Part shown: piece after piece, positions 1 through 6,878 of the stretch
Layout of the letters: every line of letters begins with the position of its first letter
How positions within the stretch are numbered: the stretch's first letter is position 1
DNA from: JAJPJQ01 sp036522615
GTDB lineage: Bacteria; Desulfobacterota; Binatia; UBA9968
Direction: 5' to 3'
Length of the DNA stretch: 13,136 nt
Assembly: GCA_036522615.1 (NCBI GenBank)
Contig: DATDFN010000277.1
Location: forward strand, 1-13,136
Notes under the pieces: model-generated
What the model saw: the letters and a program-made list of their open reading frames with translations, nothing else
Database searches by the model: none
What the model was told of the DNA's origin: nothing
Program-made: the position numbers and the translations under genes

Positions 1-149
1 TTCTCGTCGTAGAACGAGCTCATGCATTCGCCGCCCTGCGAGACGATGGGCGACGCGGTGACGCGCTGGAGCGTCATGCGGCCTTCCTCGCCGATCGCCC
101 ACAGGCGGTGGAAAAACATCTCGAAGCGAATGGGATCGATCGCTTTCAT
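1..149 (-). CDS. hyuB: Hydantoinase B/oxoprolinase family protein, N-terminal fragment
   Basis: Only the first 49 codons are inside the window; the gene continues past the left edge. The visible N-terminus contains DPIRFEMFFHRLWAIGEEG followed by the TLQRVTASPIVSQGGEC region. This matches the opening of hydantoinase B (N-methylhydantoinase beta subunit, also acetone/acetophenone carboxylase beta-like), where a DPI-x-x-E start leads into a helix with an AI-x-EE motif. The family works with HyuA in ATP-dependent opening of hydantoin or oxoproline rings, or in carboxylation of ketones. The ATG at 147-149 has an AGAGG ribosome site at 156-160, 6 bases upstream. Its start lies 13 bases after the stop of the binding-protein gene, so it is in the same transcript as hyuA. 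Family assignment is firm; the substrate is unknown. Confidence 0.88.
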   Translation of the reverse strand, partial: MKAIDPIRFEMFFHRLWAIGEEGRMTLQRVTASPIVSQGGECMSSFYDE

Positions 150-162
150 GAAAAACCTCTGA

Positions 163-1137
163 CTATTTTTTCTGTCCCGCTCTCTCGATTTCTTCGAGCA
201 GCGAAGTGTCGACGAAATCCTTCGGCTCCGCCTGGCGCGCCTTGGGCTCGCGCTCGGCGATGAAATCGAGCGTCGCGCGAATGCCTTCGAGCGTCGGATA
301 GGGAAGCGGCTTGAAGAGCGGCGCGGACACGTTGTAGCTGTAGTCGAGAACTTCCGCGTCGTTCGTCAGCATGTATTTGGCGAGCGTCTTCGACGCGAAC
401 GCCTTGTCGCTTTTTATCCGCTCGATCGCCGCCTTGTAGGCGCTTAAGACCCTGAGCGCCGTGGCGCGGTTTTTTCCCAGGTACCTGCGCGTCGTGGTGA
501 GGGTCGTGTGCTGAAAAGAGATGCCGGCATGCGGCAGATAAGCGAGCTCCTTGAAGCCGGCCTTCACCGCGATCATGTTGGTCGGCGGCGACAGCACACC
601 GCCGTGGATCGCGCCCGAAACCATCGCCGGCAGAATCTCGGGCACCCCCCGCATCTGCAGGATGGTTACCTCCGTCTCCGGCTTGAGCCCCCATTTCTTG
701 AGCGCGAGACGCGCTGCGAGGTCCGTGGCCGAGCCGAAAGTGCTAATGCCGATTTTCTTGCCGCGCAATTCTTCGGGCTTGCCGATCTCTTTCACCGTGA
801 TGATGGAAAAAAGCGGCGTATTGATGAGACCGGCGACGATCACGGTATCGGCCCCGGTGAGCCGCGCGGCGAGGACCGGCTGGCTGTAGACCTGCGCGAA
901 AGGTACGTCCCCCCCGATGAGCGCCGAGAGCGTCTGCGGACCGCCGCGGATGTAGATCAGTTCTGACTGGATGCCTTCGCGCGTGAAATAGCCGCCGTCC
1001 TGGGCGACCCAAGTCGGCAGTGACGCGACGCTCGCGGTGCCGACAGCGATGCGGACCGGCTCGGCCCGCAACGAAGCGGCCGAACTTATCGATACCAGCA
1101 CCGCCGCGATCAGCGGCGTCAATCGCGTGCGCGTCAT
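163..1137 (-). CDS. Periplasmic solute-binding protein, NMT1/SsuA-like (SBP1)
   Basis: This is a 324-residue exported binding protein of the NMT1/THI5-like or SsuA/TauA type, the soluble receptor of ABC importers for nitrate, sulfonate, aromatic acids or pyrimidine precursors. A Sec signal peptide covers about residues 1-25 (TRTR, then a hydrophobic core ending near LRA-EP). The mature start VRIAVG, the 'GGYFTREGI' segment after the first helix, the hinge motif FGSATD near 134-139 and the C-terminal DFVDTSLLEEIE tail are shared with SBP2 and SBP3 in this window. I chose the ATG at 1135-1137 because GGGAGG (1145-1150) sits 7 bases upstream and gives a normal signal peptide. An ATG at 1155 would add six residues and overlap the hyuA stop as ATGA. 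The gene sits between hyuA and hyuB, which suggests its ligand is the hydantoinase substrate. No permease is nearby. Confidence 0.93.
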   Translation of the reverse strand: MTRTRLTPLIAAVLVSISSAASLRAEPVRIAVGTASVASLPTWVAQDGGYFTREGIQSELIYIRGGPQTLSALIGGDVPFAQVYSQPVLAARLTGADTVIVAGLINTPLFSIITVKEIGKPEELRGKKIGISTFGSATDLAARLALKKWGLKPETEVTILQMRGVPEILPAMVSGAIHGGVLSPPTNMIAVKAGFKELAYLPHAGISFQHTTLTTTRRYLGKNRATALRVLSAYKAAIERIKSDKAFASKTLAKYMLTNDAEVLDYSYNVSAPLFKPLPYPTLEGIRATLDFIAEREPKARQAEPKDFVDTSLLEEIERAGQKK

Positions 1138-1151
1138 CGTCGCGCCTCCCG

Positions 1152-3263
1152 TCATCCGATTCTCATCACGAGGTTCAGATAAGGATCGACGCTCACTTGA
1201 AATCCCGGCGGCACGAGCGCCGTTGTGAACGGAAGCTCGACGACCGCAGGTCCTTTGATGCGCGCGCCGGGAGCGAGGCGCGCGTAGTCGTAGACGTCTG
1301 TGTCGATAAATCTCCGCTCCGGGCGCGTGAAGAAGATTCTCCGCCGGCCTTTTTTCGCTGCGGCGGCGCTCGCGGATTTTCCGCGCTGCGTCTTGAGGCG
1401 CGGCTTGGCGACGCGGCCCATGGCGTCGACGCGGATCGCGCTGATCTCGATACCGGCTTTCGTGTAGCCCGCGCCGGTGCCGTAAAGCTCCTCGTATTTT
1501 TTCTCGAACAATTTCACGATTTCCTGCATCCGCTCGTTGTTGAAGCGGTCCAACGCGATCGGAAGCTCGACGCCGGCCGTCTGGCGGCGGTAGCGAATCG
1601 TGAAGAAGCGGCGGAACTCCGTCTCTCCCGCCGAGAAGCCTTCGCCTTTCATGATCTCCTTCATCTCGGACTCGATCGCCGCGAGCCGCTCGTTGACGGC
1701 GCGCGGGTCGGCCGGAAGCAGGTACTGACAGGTCATGACACGGGTGCGGATCACGTCCGCCGCCGCCGCGCCGAAGGCGGAAAAGACCGGCGAGGTCGCG
1801 AAAATATAAATCTCCTTGACGCCGAGATCGGCGGCGAAGCCGGCGGCGTGCACCGGCCCCGCGCCGCCGAAGGCGTAGATCACGAATTCTTCCGGCAGAT
1901 AACCCGTGCGTACGACCTGGCGTCGGATGAGATCGGCCATCTTGCTGTTGACGATCTCGACGACGCCGCCGGCGGCCTCGTGTGTCTTGAGCTTCAGCGG
2001 GCCGGCGAGTTTTTCCTCGACCGCCTTGACCGCCTTTTCCTTGTTTAAAACTTTTTTGCCGCCGAGAAAATAATTGGGGTCGATGACGCCGAGGACGAGG
2101 TCGGCGTCGGTGACCGTGACTTCCTCGCCGCCGGCATCGTAGCAGACCGGCCCCGGGCTCGCGCCCGCGCTCTTGGGGCCGACGAGCAGCCGGCCGGTCT
2201 CGCGCTCGACGCGCGCGATCGTTCCCCCGCCGGCGCCGATCGATTCGATGTCGATGATCGGCTGCAGAACGCGGAAGCGCTCGACGATCGGCTCCGGCGC
2301 GTAGCGCCAGTAGCCCTCGGTGATGAGGCCGACGTCGAAGCTCGTGCCGCCCATATCGGTCGTGATCACGTTTTTATGTTTGAGCAGAGCCGCCACGTGC
2401 GCCGAGGCGATCATACCGCCGGCCGGTCCGGATTGGAGATTGGCGATCGCCGAGACTTGCTCGCGGTGCGCGACGCCGCCGTTGCCTTGCATGACGAGCA
2501 GCGGCTCTTTAAGGCCGCCGTCGCGCAGCTTGTCGTCGAGCCCTTTAAGGTAGCGCTCGACGGTCGGGCCTAAGTAGCTGTTGAGGATCGCCGTGTTCGC
2601 GCGCGCGTACTCGCCCGCGACTTGAGAGAGCGCGCTGCCGAACGACCAGTAGACCCTGCGCGACGGATCGGCTTCGACCGCGAGGCTGCGGATCTCTTCC
2701 TCGTGCTTCGGATTCGCCCACGCGTGCAGCAGGCTGACCGCGATGGCTTCGACTCTCTCGTCCTGGATGAGGCGGCGGATCGCGTCCATCACGTCCTCGC
2801 GGTTCAGCGGCACGACGATCTCGCCGCGGTAGTCGACGCGCTCGCGCACTCCGATAATGAGTTCGCGCGGAACGATCGGCTCGGGCTTCGTCACCCAGGT
2901 CACGTGGCGGATATCGTCTTCGGACAAGCCGTCGACGCGCCCGATCGCGCGCATGATCTCGGTCGTGTCCTCGAAGCCTTTCGTGGTGATGAAGCCGACC
3001 TTCACGCCGCTGTGCGTGATGAGGGCGTTGGTCGCGACCGTGCTGCCGTGCTTGAAGAGCGTCGTGCGGTTGAGCAGCTCTTTACGGTCGACGCCGACGG
3101 TTTTTGCCGCCTCGGTGAGCGCATCCATGACGCCGCGCGAGAAATCGTCCGGCGTGGTCGACGCCTTCGCGGTCCAGACCCGACCGGCTTCGCTCATCAC
3201 GACCGCGTCGGTGAACGTTCCGCCGGTGTCGATTCCGATGATGTATTGTTCCCGCGCCGCCAT
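1152..3263 (-). CDS. hyuA: Hydantoinase/oxoprolinase family protein, alpha subunit
   Basis: This 703-residue protein has the full length and order of HyuA. The N-terminal hydantoinase/oxoprolinase domain opens with IGIDTGGTFTDAV (residues 9-21) and continues with HGSTVATNAL (about 72-81). The central actin-like ATPase core has DMGGTSFDVG (about 303-312), ESIGAGGGTIA (about 340-350), SPGPVCYDAGG (about 369-379) and AFGGAGPVHA (about 464-473). A C-terminal beta-rich domain follows. Known relatives hydrolyse N-methylhydantoin or 5-oxoproline with ATP, or carboxylate acetone or acetophenone, together with a beta subunit. That subunit's start is present at 149. I chose the ATG at 3261-3263 because GAGAGG lies 6 bases upstream; the in-frame ATG at 3290 has no such site. 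It is the first gene of a hyuA-SBP1-hyuB operon. Specificity within the family cannot be fixed from sequence alone. Confidence 0.95.
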   Translation of the reverse strand: MAAREQYIIGIDTGGTFTDAVVMSEAGRVWTAKASTTPDDFSRGVMDALTEAAKTVGVDRKELLNRTTLFKHGSTVATNALITHSGVKVGFITTKGFEDTTEIMRAIGRVDGLSEDDIRHVTWVTKPEPIVPRELIIGVRERVDYRGEIVVPLNREDVMDAIRRLIQDERVEAIAVSLLHAWANPKHEEEIRSLAVEADPSRRVYWSFGSALSQVAGEYARANTAILNSYLGPTVERYLKGLDDKLRDGGLKEPLLVMQGNGGVAHREQVSAIANLQSGPAGGMIASAHVAALLKHKNVITTDMGGTSFDVGLITEGYWRYAPEPIVERFRVLQPIIDIESIGAGGGTIARVERETGRLLVGPKSAGASPGPVCYDAGGEEVTVTDADLVLGVIDPNYFLGGKKVLNKEKAVKAVEEKLAGPLKLKTHEAAGGVVEIVNSKMADLIRRQVVRTGYLPEEFVIYAFGGAGPVHAAGFAADLGVKEIYIFATSPVFSAFGAAAADVIRTRVMTCQYLLPADPRAVNERLAAIESEMKEIMKGEGFSAGETEFRRFFTIRYRRQTAGVELPIALDRFNNERMQEIVKLFEKKYEELYGTGAGYTKAGIEISAIRVDAMGRVAKPRLKTQRGKSASAAAAKKGRRRIFFTRPERRFIDTDVYDYARLAPGARIKGPAVVELPFTTALVPPGFQVSVDPYLNLVMRIG

Positions 3264-3293
3264 GATTTTCCTCTCGCGAGGTGCTTTCAAGCA

Positions 3294-3322
3294 GAGATAT
3301 GAAAGGGGAGACCTGATGTCAA
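3294..3322 (-). promoter_or_regulatory. Candidate sigma-70 promoter of hyuA-SBP1-hyuB
   Basis: Reading the minus strand, a perfect TTGACA box (plus 3317-3322) is followed after 17 bases by TATCTC (plus 3294-3299, three of six consensus positions). It lies in the 78-base gap between the small exported protein gene and hyuA, 31 bases before the hyuA start. The -10 match is modest, so this is a prediction. Confidence 0.5.
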
Positions 3323-3341
3323 GGCAGGTAAATCAGCCGTG

Positions 3342-3647
3342 TCATTTTTCCGGCTGCACGTCGAAAGTTCTGCCGCCCTTGGAATATTTGACGAGGTAAT
3401 TGACGCTTTTGCCGCAGCGGTCGAGCGTCCAGCGCTCGACCGCCGGCGTCTTGTCCGGCGCGGCTTCGATGACTTCGGTCTTGACGATCTTCCGCTCCAC
3501 GCACTCCTTGCCGCGCGGGCCGTCCATGATCATGATCATCTGCGCCACGTCATCGCGCGGCTTCGGCGCGTCGGCGGAGAAGGCAAGCGTACCGATCGGA
3601 CAGCAGGCGAGAAGGAAAATGGCGAAACGCAATTTACGGTTTGGCAT
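3342..3647 (-). CDS. Small exported protein of unknown function, two-cysteine type
   Basis: This 101-residue protein begins with a basic stretch (PNRKLR) and a hydrophobic core (FAIFLLACCPIGTLAF), so it is probably exported, with cleavage near FSADA. LLAC at 12-15 resembles a lipobox, but the hydrophobic stretch before that cysteine is short, so lipidation is uncertain. The mature part has two cysteines, C49 (GKECVERK) and C78 (LDRCGKSVNYLV), which could form a disulfide. The ERWTLDRCGKSVNYLVKYS segment resembles the short beta-rich C-terminal motif of uncharacterised proteobacterial secreted proteins, but I cannot name a family. The start has GAGGA (3651-3655) in the 9-base gap after the upstream gene, so the two small genes are probably co-transcribed. 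Coding status is supported by the signal peptide, ribosome site and spacing. Function is unknown. Confidence 0.78.
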   Translation of the reverse strand: MPNRKLRFAIFLLACCPIGTLAFSADAPKPRDDVAQMIMIMDGPRGKECVERKIVKTEVIEAAPDKTPAVERWTLDRCGKSVNYLVKYSKGGRTFDVQPEK

Positions 3648-3656
3648 CTATCCTCG

Positions 3657-3944
3657 TCAGTTTATCGCCACGGCGTCGATGCTGTCGAGACGGATGACGA
3701 TGCGCCCGTAGGTCTGGTTGCGCACTTCGATGGCATCGTTGCCGATCATCTTAACGAAAACGGCGCCGATCGCTTGTCCGCGGACATAAATGTTGAGTCC
3801 CTTTTTTTCTTTTGCGCTGCGTTCGAAAAGCTCCTGGTAGGCCTGCGAGAGCGACTTGGCGTCTTGCGCGGCGGCGCGCGGAACGTGGATGGTTGGGAGC
3901 GTCAGAAGAGCGACGACGGTGGCGATGAAGATCGATTGCCGCAT
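3657..3944 (-). CDS. Small exported protein of unknown function, beta-rich C-terminus
   Basis: This 95-residue protein has a clear Sec signal peptide (MRQSIFIATVVALLTLPTIH, ending near RAAAQ-DA). A short amphipathic helix (SLSQAYQELFERSAKEKKG) follows. The rest is a run of beta strands, GLNIYVRGQAIGAVFVKMIG and then DAIEVRNQTYGRIVIRLDSI. The strand pattern, with a final polar-hydrophobic RIVIRLDSIDAVAIN, recalls small SH3- or Sm-like barrels, but that fold is a guess. The ATG at 3942-3944 has AGGAG at 3956-3960, at a long spacing of 11 bases. A promoter-like site lies just upstream. It is followed after 9 bases by the second small exported gene, so the pair may act together in the periplasm. 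I do not recognise a named family. Confidence 0.78.
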   Translation of the reverse strand: MRQSIFIATVVALLTLPTIHVPRAAAQDAKSLSQAYQELFERSAKEKKGLNIYVRGQAIGAVFVKMIGNDAIEVRNQTYGRIVIRLDSIDAVAIN

Positions 3945-3976
3945 AGTTATGTTTACTCCTTATAATATTTTTGGCG

Positions 3977-4005
3977 ATGCTATACGCGCTAACGGATAGC
4001 GTCAA
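3977..4005 (-). promoter_or_regulatory. Candidate sigma-70 promoter of the two small exported genes
   Basis: On the minus strand TTGACG (plus 4000-4005) is followed after 17 bases by TAGCAT (plus 3977-3982), matching five of six and four of six consensus positions. The -35 box overlaps the TGA stop of the yeiH-like gene, so transcription of the small genes could start independently of the upstream operon. Confidence 0.5.
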
Positions 4006-4949
4006 CCGGCGATCATGCCTAACTGGCTCTCGAACATCCAAACCGCGAACAAGCCGAGGACGGCGGCGCCGATCCAGAGCGCAACGCCCAGGATCAACGG
4101 TTGCACGCCGGCAACTTTCAACGATTCCCGCGAAAGGCCGGCGCCGATGAGAAAAAGTGACAGTGTGAGTCCCGTTACCGCGGCGCGCTTGATAAACTGA
4201 TACGCGGCTTCATGCTCCGGCCAAAACGAGCGCACGGCGGCTGCGAGGACAAAGAAGAGAATGAACCACGGGAAACCGACCAGCGCCGCTCTCCGCCGCT
4301 TAATGAGCCCCAAAACGAGCGCGAGCGGGAGTATCCATAAGGTACGGACGAGCTTTACCGTGGTTGCGACGGCCAGCGCCTCGTCGCCGTATTTCGCGGC
4401 GGCTCCGACGACCGAACTCGTATCATGGATTGCGACCGCAGCCCACAGGCCAAAAGCGCTCTGGCTGAGGCCCATGAAATGTCCGAGCAAGGGAAAAATG
4501 AAAAGCCCGACGGCGTTGAGAGAAAAAACAATCGCCAGCGCGACCGACATCGCGCGGCCGTCGGCCTCGATAGCGCCGCCGACGGCGGCGATGGCGCTGC
4601 CGCCGCAAATCGATGTCCCCGCCGAGACCAGCAACGAAGTGGTGCCGTCGATGCGCAGCAGGCGCCCAAGGTACCAACCTGCGATCATGATTGCCGCGAT
4701 GCTTATGGCCGTAACGTGTAGCCCGACCATACCGGCTTTCAGCATTACGGCGACATTCAGCCCAAATCCCAAGCCGACCACGGATGCCTGAAGCAGTAAA
4801 CGCGATTGAGCGGTGACTCGCGGGGCAGGATTTCCTGGACCGAGGCCCAAGAAAAGGCCGAGGGCCAAAGCCGCGGGAGGCGACACCCAGCCGGCAATGA
4901 TAGCCGCAGCGGCAGCGCAAAAGGCGAAAAGTCGTACGAAGTCGTGCAC
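4002..4949 (-). CDS. yeiH: YeiH family putative sulfate exporter, membrane protein
   Basis: This 315-residue integral membrane protein of the UPF0324/YeiH (Cons_hypoth698) family has about ten hydrophobic segments. Family landmarks are GLFLGLGPGNP near 31-41, the GTSICGGSAIAA motif at 111-122 and AIHDTSSVVGAA at 173-184. Length is normal for the family. Members are annotated as putative sulfate exporters, partly because some occur with sulfonate-degradation genes; transport has rarely been shown directly. The start is GTG at 4947-4949 with no strong ribosome site in the 21-base gap after SBP2, so translation is probably coupled to the upstream gene. Sitting directly after an SsuA-like binding protein, it could remove sulfate or sulfite released from an imported sulfonate, but nothing else in the window shows sulfur chemistry. 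The family call is firm; the role is not. Confidence 0.9.
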   Translation of the reverse strand: MHDFVRLFAFCAAAAAIIAGWVSPPAALALGLFLGLGPGNPAPRVTAQSRLLLQASVVGLGFGLNVAVMLKAGMVGLHVTAISIAAIMIAGWYLGRLLRIDGTTSLLVSAGTSICGGSAIAAVGGAIEADGRAMSVALAIVFSLNAVGLFIFPLLGHFMGLSQSAFGLWAAVAIHDTSSVVGAAAKYGDEALAVATTVKLVRTLWILPLALVLGLIKRRRAALVGFPWFILFFVLAAAVRSFWPEHEAAYQFIKRAAVTGLTLSLFLIGAGLSRESLKVAGVQPLILGVALWIGAAVLGLFAVWMFESQLGMIAG

Positions 4950-4970
4950 CGGCGGGAAAATAGCTGCGCG

Positions 4971-5972
4971 TCAGCGCTTGTATAATCGGTCGAAAAACTT
5001 TTCCTCGTCGAGCTCTTTGACGAAGCTCATGTCGACAAAATCTTCTGGTTTGGCTGACTTGAGCTTGGGCGTCTTCGCCGATAGCTCGTCAAGGATCGTC
5101 TGCACGCCCGCGAGCGTCGGATAGGGCTTGTCGGGGACCGCCTTAAGACTGACCTCGCGGTAGGTCTCCTCGAGCGCCTCGCGGTCCGTCGTCTGGAGAT
5201 ACTTGCTTAAAATCTTGATGCTCGCTTCTTTCTGCGTCTTGTAGAAATGAATCGCTTCGGACGACGCGCGTATCACGGACGCAATGATGTCGTGGTGCGC
5301 CTTGATGTACGCGCGCGAGCTGACGAGCGCGGTGAGCTGGTACGGAATGTTGAGCTGCGCCATGTCGATGAGCGTATTGAAGCCGAGCTTTCTCGCGGTC
5401 AGTGTGAATGGCGGAGTAATAATCGTCGCCTGCACGTTTTTGGATTGCAGCGCCGCGGCGCGCGCGGTTTGCGCGCCCACTTGCAGGAGCGTCACGTCCT
5501 TGTCGGGGTTGAGCCCGACTTTGGCGAGCGCCATCTTGACGCTTAGATCCGTCGCGCTGCCGAAGCGGCTGATCGCGATCTTCGTCCCTTTCAGCTGCTC
5601 GACGGTTTTTATCTCAGGCAGCGAGACCAGGCTGTAAGGGAACGTGTTCAAGAAGCTCCCGAACATGACGACGTCGACGCCCGCGACGCTCGCGCCCACC
5701 GACGCCGAGCCGTCCGCTTGCGTGATCGGCACCTCGCCGCTCATCATCGCCGAAATACCGAGCGAGCCGCCGGCCATGAAGATCAGCGTGACGTCGAGAC
5801 CGTATTTGCGGAACAGGCCGGCCTGTTGCGCGATGATGACGACCGCCTGGTAGGGACTCGTCGCCGTATAGGAGAGGTTGAGCTTTTTAAGCGCCTGCGC
5901 GTCCGCGCGCGCAGGTGCCATTTGCACGAAGGCGATCGCCGCGAGCGAAGCGAGTGCGCGCGCGAGCTTCAT
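4971..5972 (-). CDS. Periplasmic solute-binding protein, NMT1/SsuA-like (SBP2)
   Basis: This is a 333-residue exported binding protein. The signal peptide covers about residues 1-26 (KLAR, hydrophobic core, cleavage near ARADAQA). The mature N-terminus KKLNLSYTATSPYQAVVIIAQ, then AGLFRKYGLDV, the RFGSATD hinge motif at 136-142, TIITPPFTLTARKLGF and the DFVDMSFVKELDEEKFF tail place it in the same paralog group as SBP1 and SBP3. The start at 5970-5972 is set by AAGGAG 5 bases upstream, and it overlaps the stop of the lyase-like gene as ATGA. A longer in-frame extension to 6122 is antisense-like coding noise inside the upstream gene. The tight overlap implies that it is translated with the lyase-like enzyme and may deliver that pathway's substrate. 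No membrane or ATPase component of an ABC importer is nearby. Confidence 0.93.
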   Translation of the reverse strand: MKLARALASLAAIAFVQMAPARADAQALKKLNLSYTATSPYQAVVIIAQQAGLFRKYGLDVTLIFMAGGSLGISAMMSGEVPITQADGSASVGASVAGVDVVMFGSFLNTFPYSLVSLPEIKTVEQLKGTKIAISRFGSATDLSVKMALAKVGLNPDKDVTLLQVGAQTARAAALQSKNVQATIITPPFTLTARKLGFNTLIDMAQLNIPYQLTALVSSRAYIKAHHDIIASVIRASSEAIHFYKTQKEASIKILSKYLQTTDREALEETYREVSLKAVPDKPYPTLAGVQTILDELSAKTPKLKSAKPEDFVDMSFVKELDEEKFFDRLYKR

Positions 5973-6757
5973 TTCTTCTCCTTTTCGTCCAACTCGTAAA
6001 CGAGCGCGGACTTGATCGCGGCATCGATCTGCCCGGCCATCGGATTGCGGATTTCCTCGCCGATATGCGCCATCGCGCCCAGCGTCCGCCCGACGATAGC
6101 GAAGGTCTTCGACAATTGCCACGGCAGCCCGAGATCCGACGCGACGGCGGCGATAGCGCCGGTGACGTTTACCGGGAGGCGCCGCCCGCGGCGCGCTTCC
6201 GCCGCCTGGGCGACTTTCTGTAAAAGGTCGCAGTAGCGGCCGTAGACTTCGGTCTCGCGCGCGATCTGAAAAAGGCGGTCGGCGCGCGGGTCGCCTTCGG
6301 CGTGCGTGCGGTGGCCGATGCCGGGGATGCGCTGCCTGCGCTCGTCGTAGTCCTTGGCGACGGCCGCCGCGATCGCGTCGAGATCCGCGTTATGAACGCC
6401 GGGCGGCAGCGCTTGCTGGAGCATGCGCGCGCACCATTCGGAAGATCCGAGATGAACGCTGCCGGCGCCGAGAATCGACGCGGCGACCGCCGCCTGGATC
6501 GACTCCGGCGCCGTGTGATAGGTGAGACGCGCCGAGATGACGCTCGAGACCATGCCGTGCTCGACCAGGATCGTGAGCAGCGCGTCGACCATGCGCCGCT
6601 GCCCGTCCGTCGGCATTTTGCCGGCGAGCATCAGATACGCCATGTCGCTGAAAGTAATCTTGCCGACGAGCTCTTCGGTCAGGTCGCGCCCGCGGACTAG
6701 AATGCGATGGAGCTCGGCCTTGCCCAGGCCGGTGACGATGCGCGGCTTCTCGCTCAT
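5969..6757 (-). CDS. Citrate synthase/citryl-CoA lyase-like protein
   Basis: This 262-residue protein has the short citrate-synthase fold used by citryl-CoA lyases and the C-terminal domain of ATP-citrate lyase. Visible landmarks are GAGSVHLGSSE (H102, matching the first catalytic histidine region), PGIGHRTHAEGDPRA (H149, the second), PVNVTGAIAA (195-203) and IVGRTLGAMAHIGEE (221-235), where R224 and H231 fit CoA/citrate contacts. Citrate synthase and the lyases normally have Asp in the NVD or NVDG motif; here the residue is Thr199 (codon at 6161-6163). That could alter or abolish the C-C bond chemistry. Family activity would be cleavage of a citryl-CoA-type thioester, or a related aldol/Claisen reaction. 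The start has GGAGG at 6764-6768, 6 bases upstream. It is the first gene of a minus-strand operon with SBP2 and yeiH. The exact reaction is unassigned. Confidence 0.85.
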   Translation of the reverse strand: MSEKPRIVTGLGKAELHRILVRGRDLTEELVGKITFSDMAYLMLAGKMPTDGQRRMVDALLTILVEHGMVSSVISARLTYHTAPESIQAAVAASILGAGSVHLGSSEWCARMLQQALPPGVHNADLDAIAAAVAKDYDERRQRIPGIGHRTHAEGDPRADRLFQIARETEVYGRYCDLLQKVAQAAEARRGRRLPVNVTGAIAAVASDLGLPWQLSKTFAIVGRTLGAMAHIGEEIRNPMAGQIDAAIKSALVYELDEKEKK

Positions 6758-6788
6758 GAGGTACCTCCGAACGCGGTGCTACTCACGA

Positions 6789-6818
6789 GACATATGGTAT
6801 GCTCGTCGCCGCTGTCAA
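6789..6818 (-). promoter_or_regulatory. Candidate promoter of the lyase-like-SBP2-yeiH operon
   Basis: On the minus strand a perfect TTGACA (plus 6813-6818) is followed after 18 bases by TATGTC (plus 6789-6794), a weak -10 match. The GCCTTGACA context is the same as at the hyuA promoter. It lies in the 121-base divergent gap between 6758 and 6878. Confidence 0.42.
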
Positions 6819-6825
6819 GGCGCTA

Positions 6826-6854
6826 TTGCAGCGGGCGCGCCGTTCAAATAAAGT
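6826..6854 (+). promoter_or_regulatory. Weak candidate promoter of VOC1
   Basis: TTGCAG (6826-6831) is followed after 17 bases by TAAAGT (6849-6854), matching three and four of six consensus positions. It starts 7 bases from the opposing -35 box, so the two divergent units may affect each other. The evidence is weak. Confidence 0.3.
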
Positions 6855-6878
6855 TCGCGGTAGGAAGGAGGGTTGGCT

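Noticed and set aside
163..1137. Reading the NMT1/THI5-like proteins as thiamine pyrimidine synthesis enzymes
   Set aside because: The name reflects fold similarity; these have Sec signal peptides and receptor-type motifs, so they are exported binding proteins, not THI5 enzymes.
1020..2048. Long plus-strand reading frame of 342 codons opposite hyuA
   Set aside because: Its translation is Arg/Asp/Ala-rich without motifs and lies wholly antisense to the well-supported hyuA and SBP1 genes; it is a GC-rich shadow frame.
2622..3302. Plus-strand reading frame of 226 codons opposite the hyuA 5' region
   Set aside because: Low-complexity charged translation with no domain, antisense to conserved HyuA motifs.
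3600..3647. Lipoprotein signal (LLAC) in the 101-residue small protein
   Set aside because: The hydrophobic stretch before the cysteine is only about seven residues and hydrophobicity continues after it, so an ordinary Sec signal is at least as likely.
5973..6122. 50-codon N-terminal extension of SBP2
   Set aside because: It lies inside the lyase-like gene, lacks a signal peptide, and a strong AAGGAG site supports the start at 5972.
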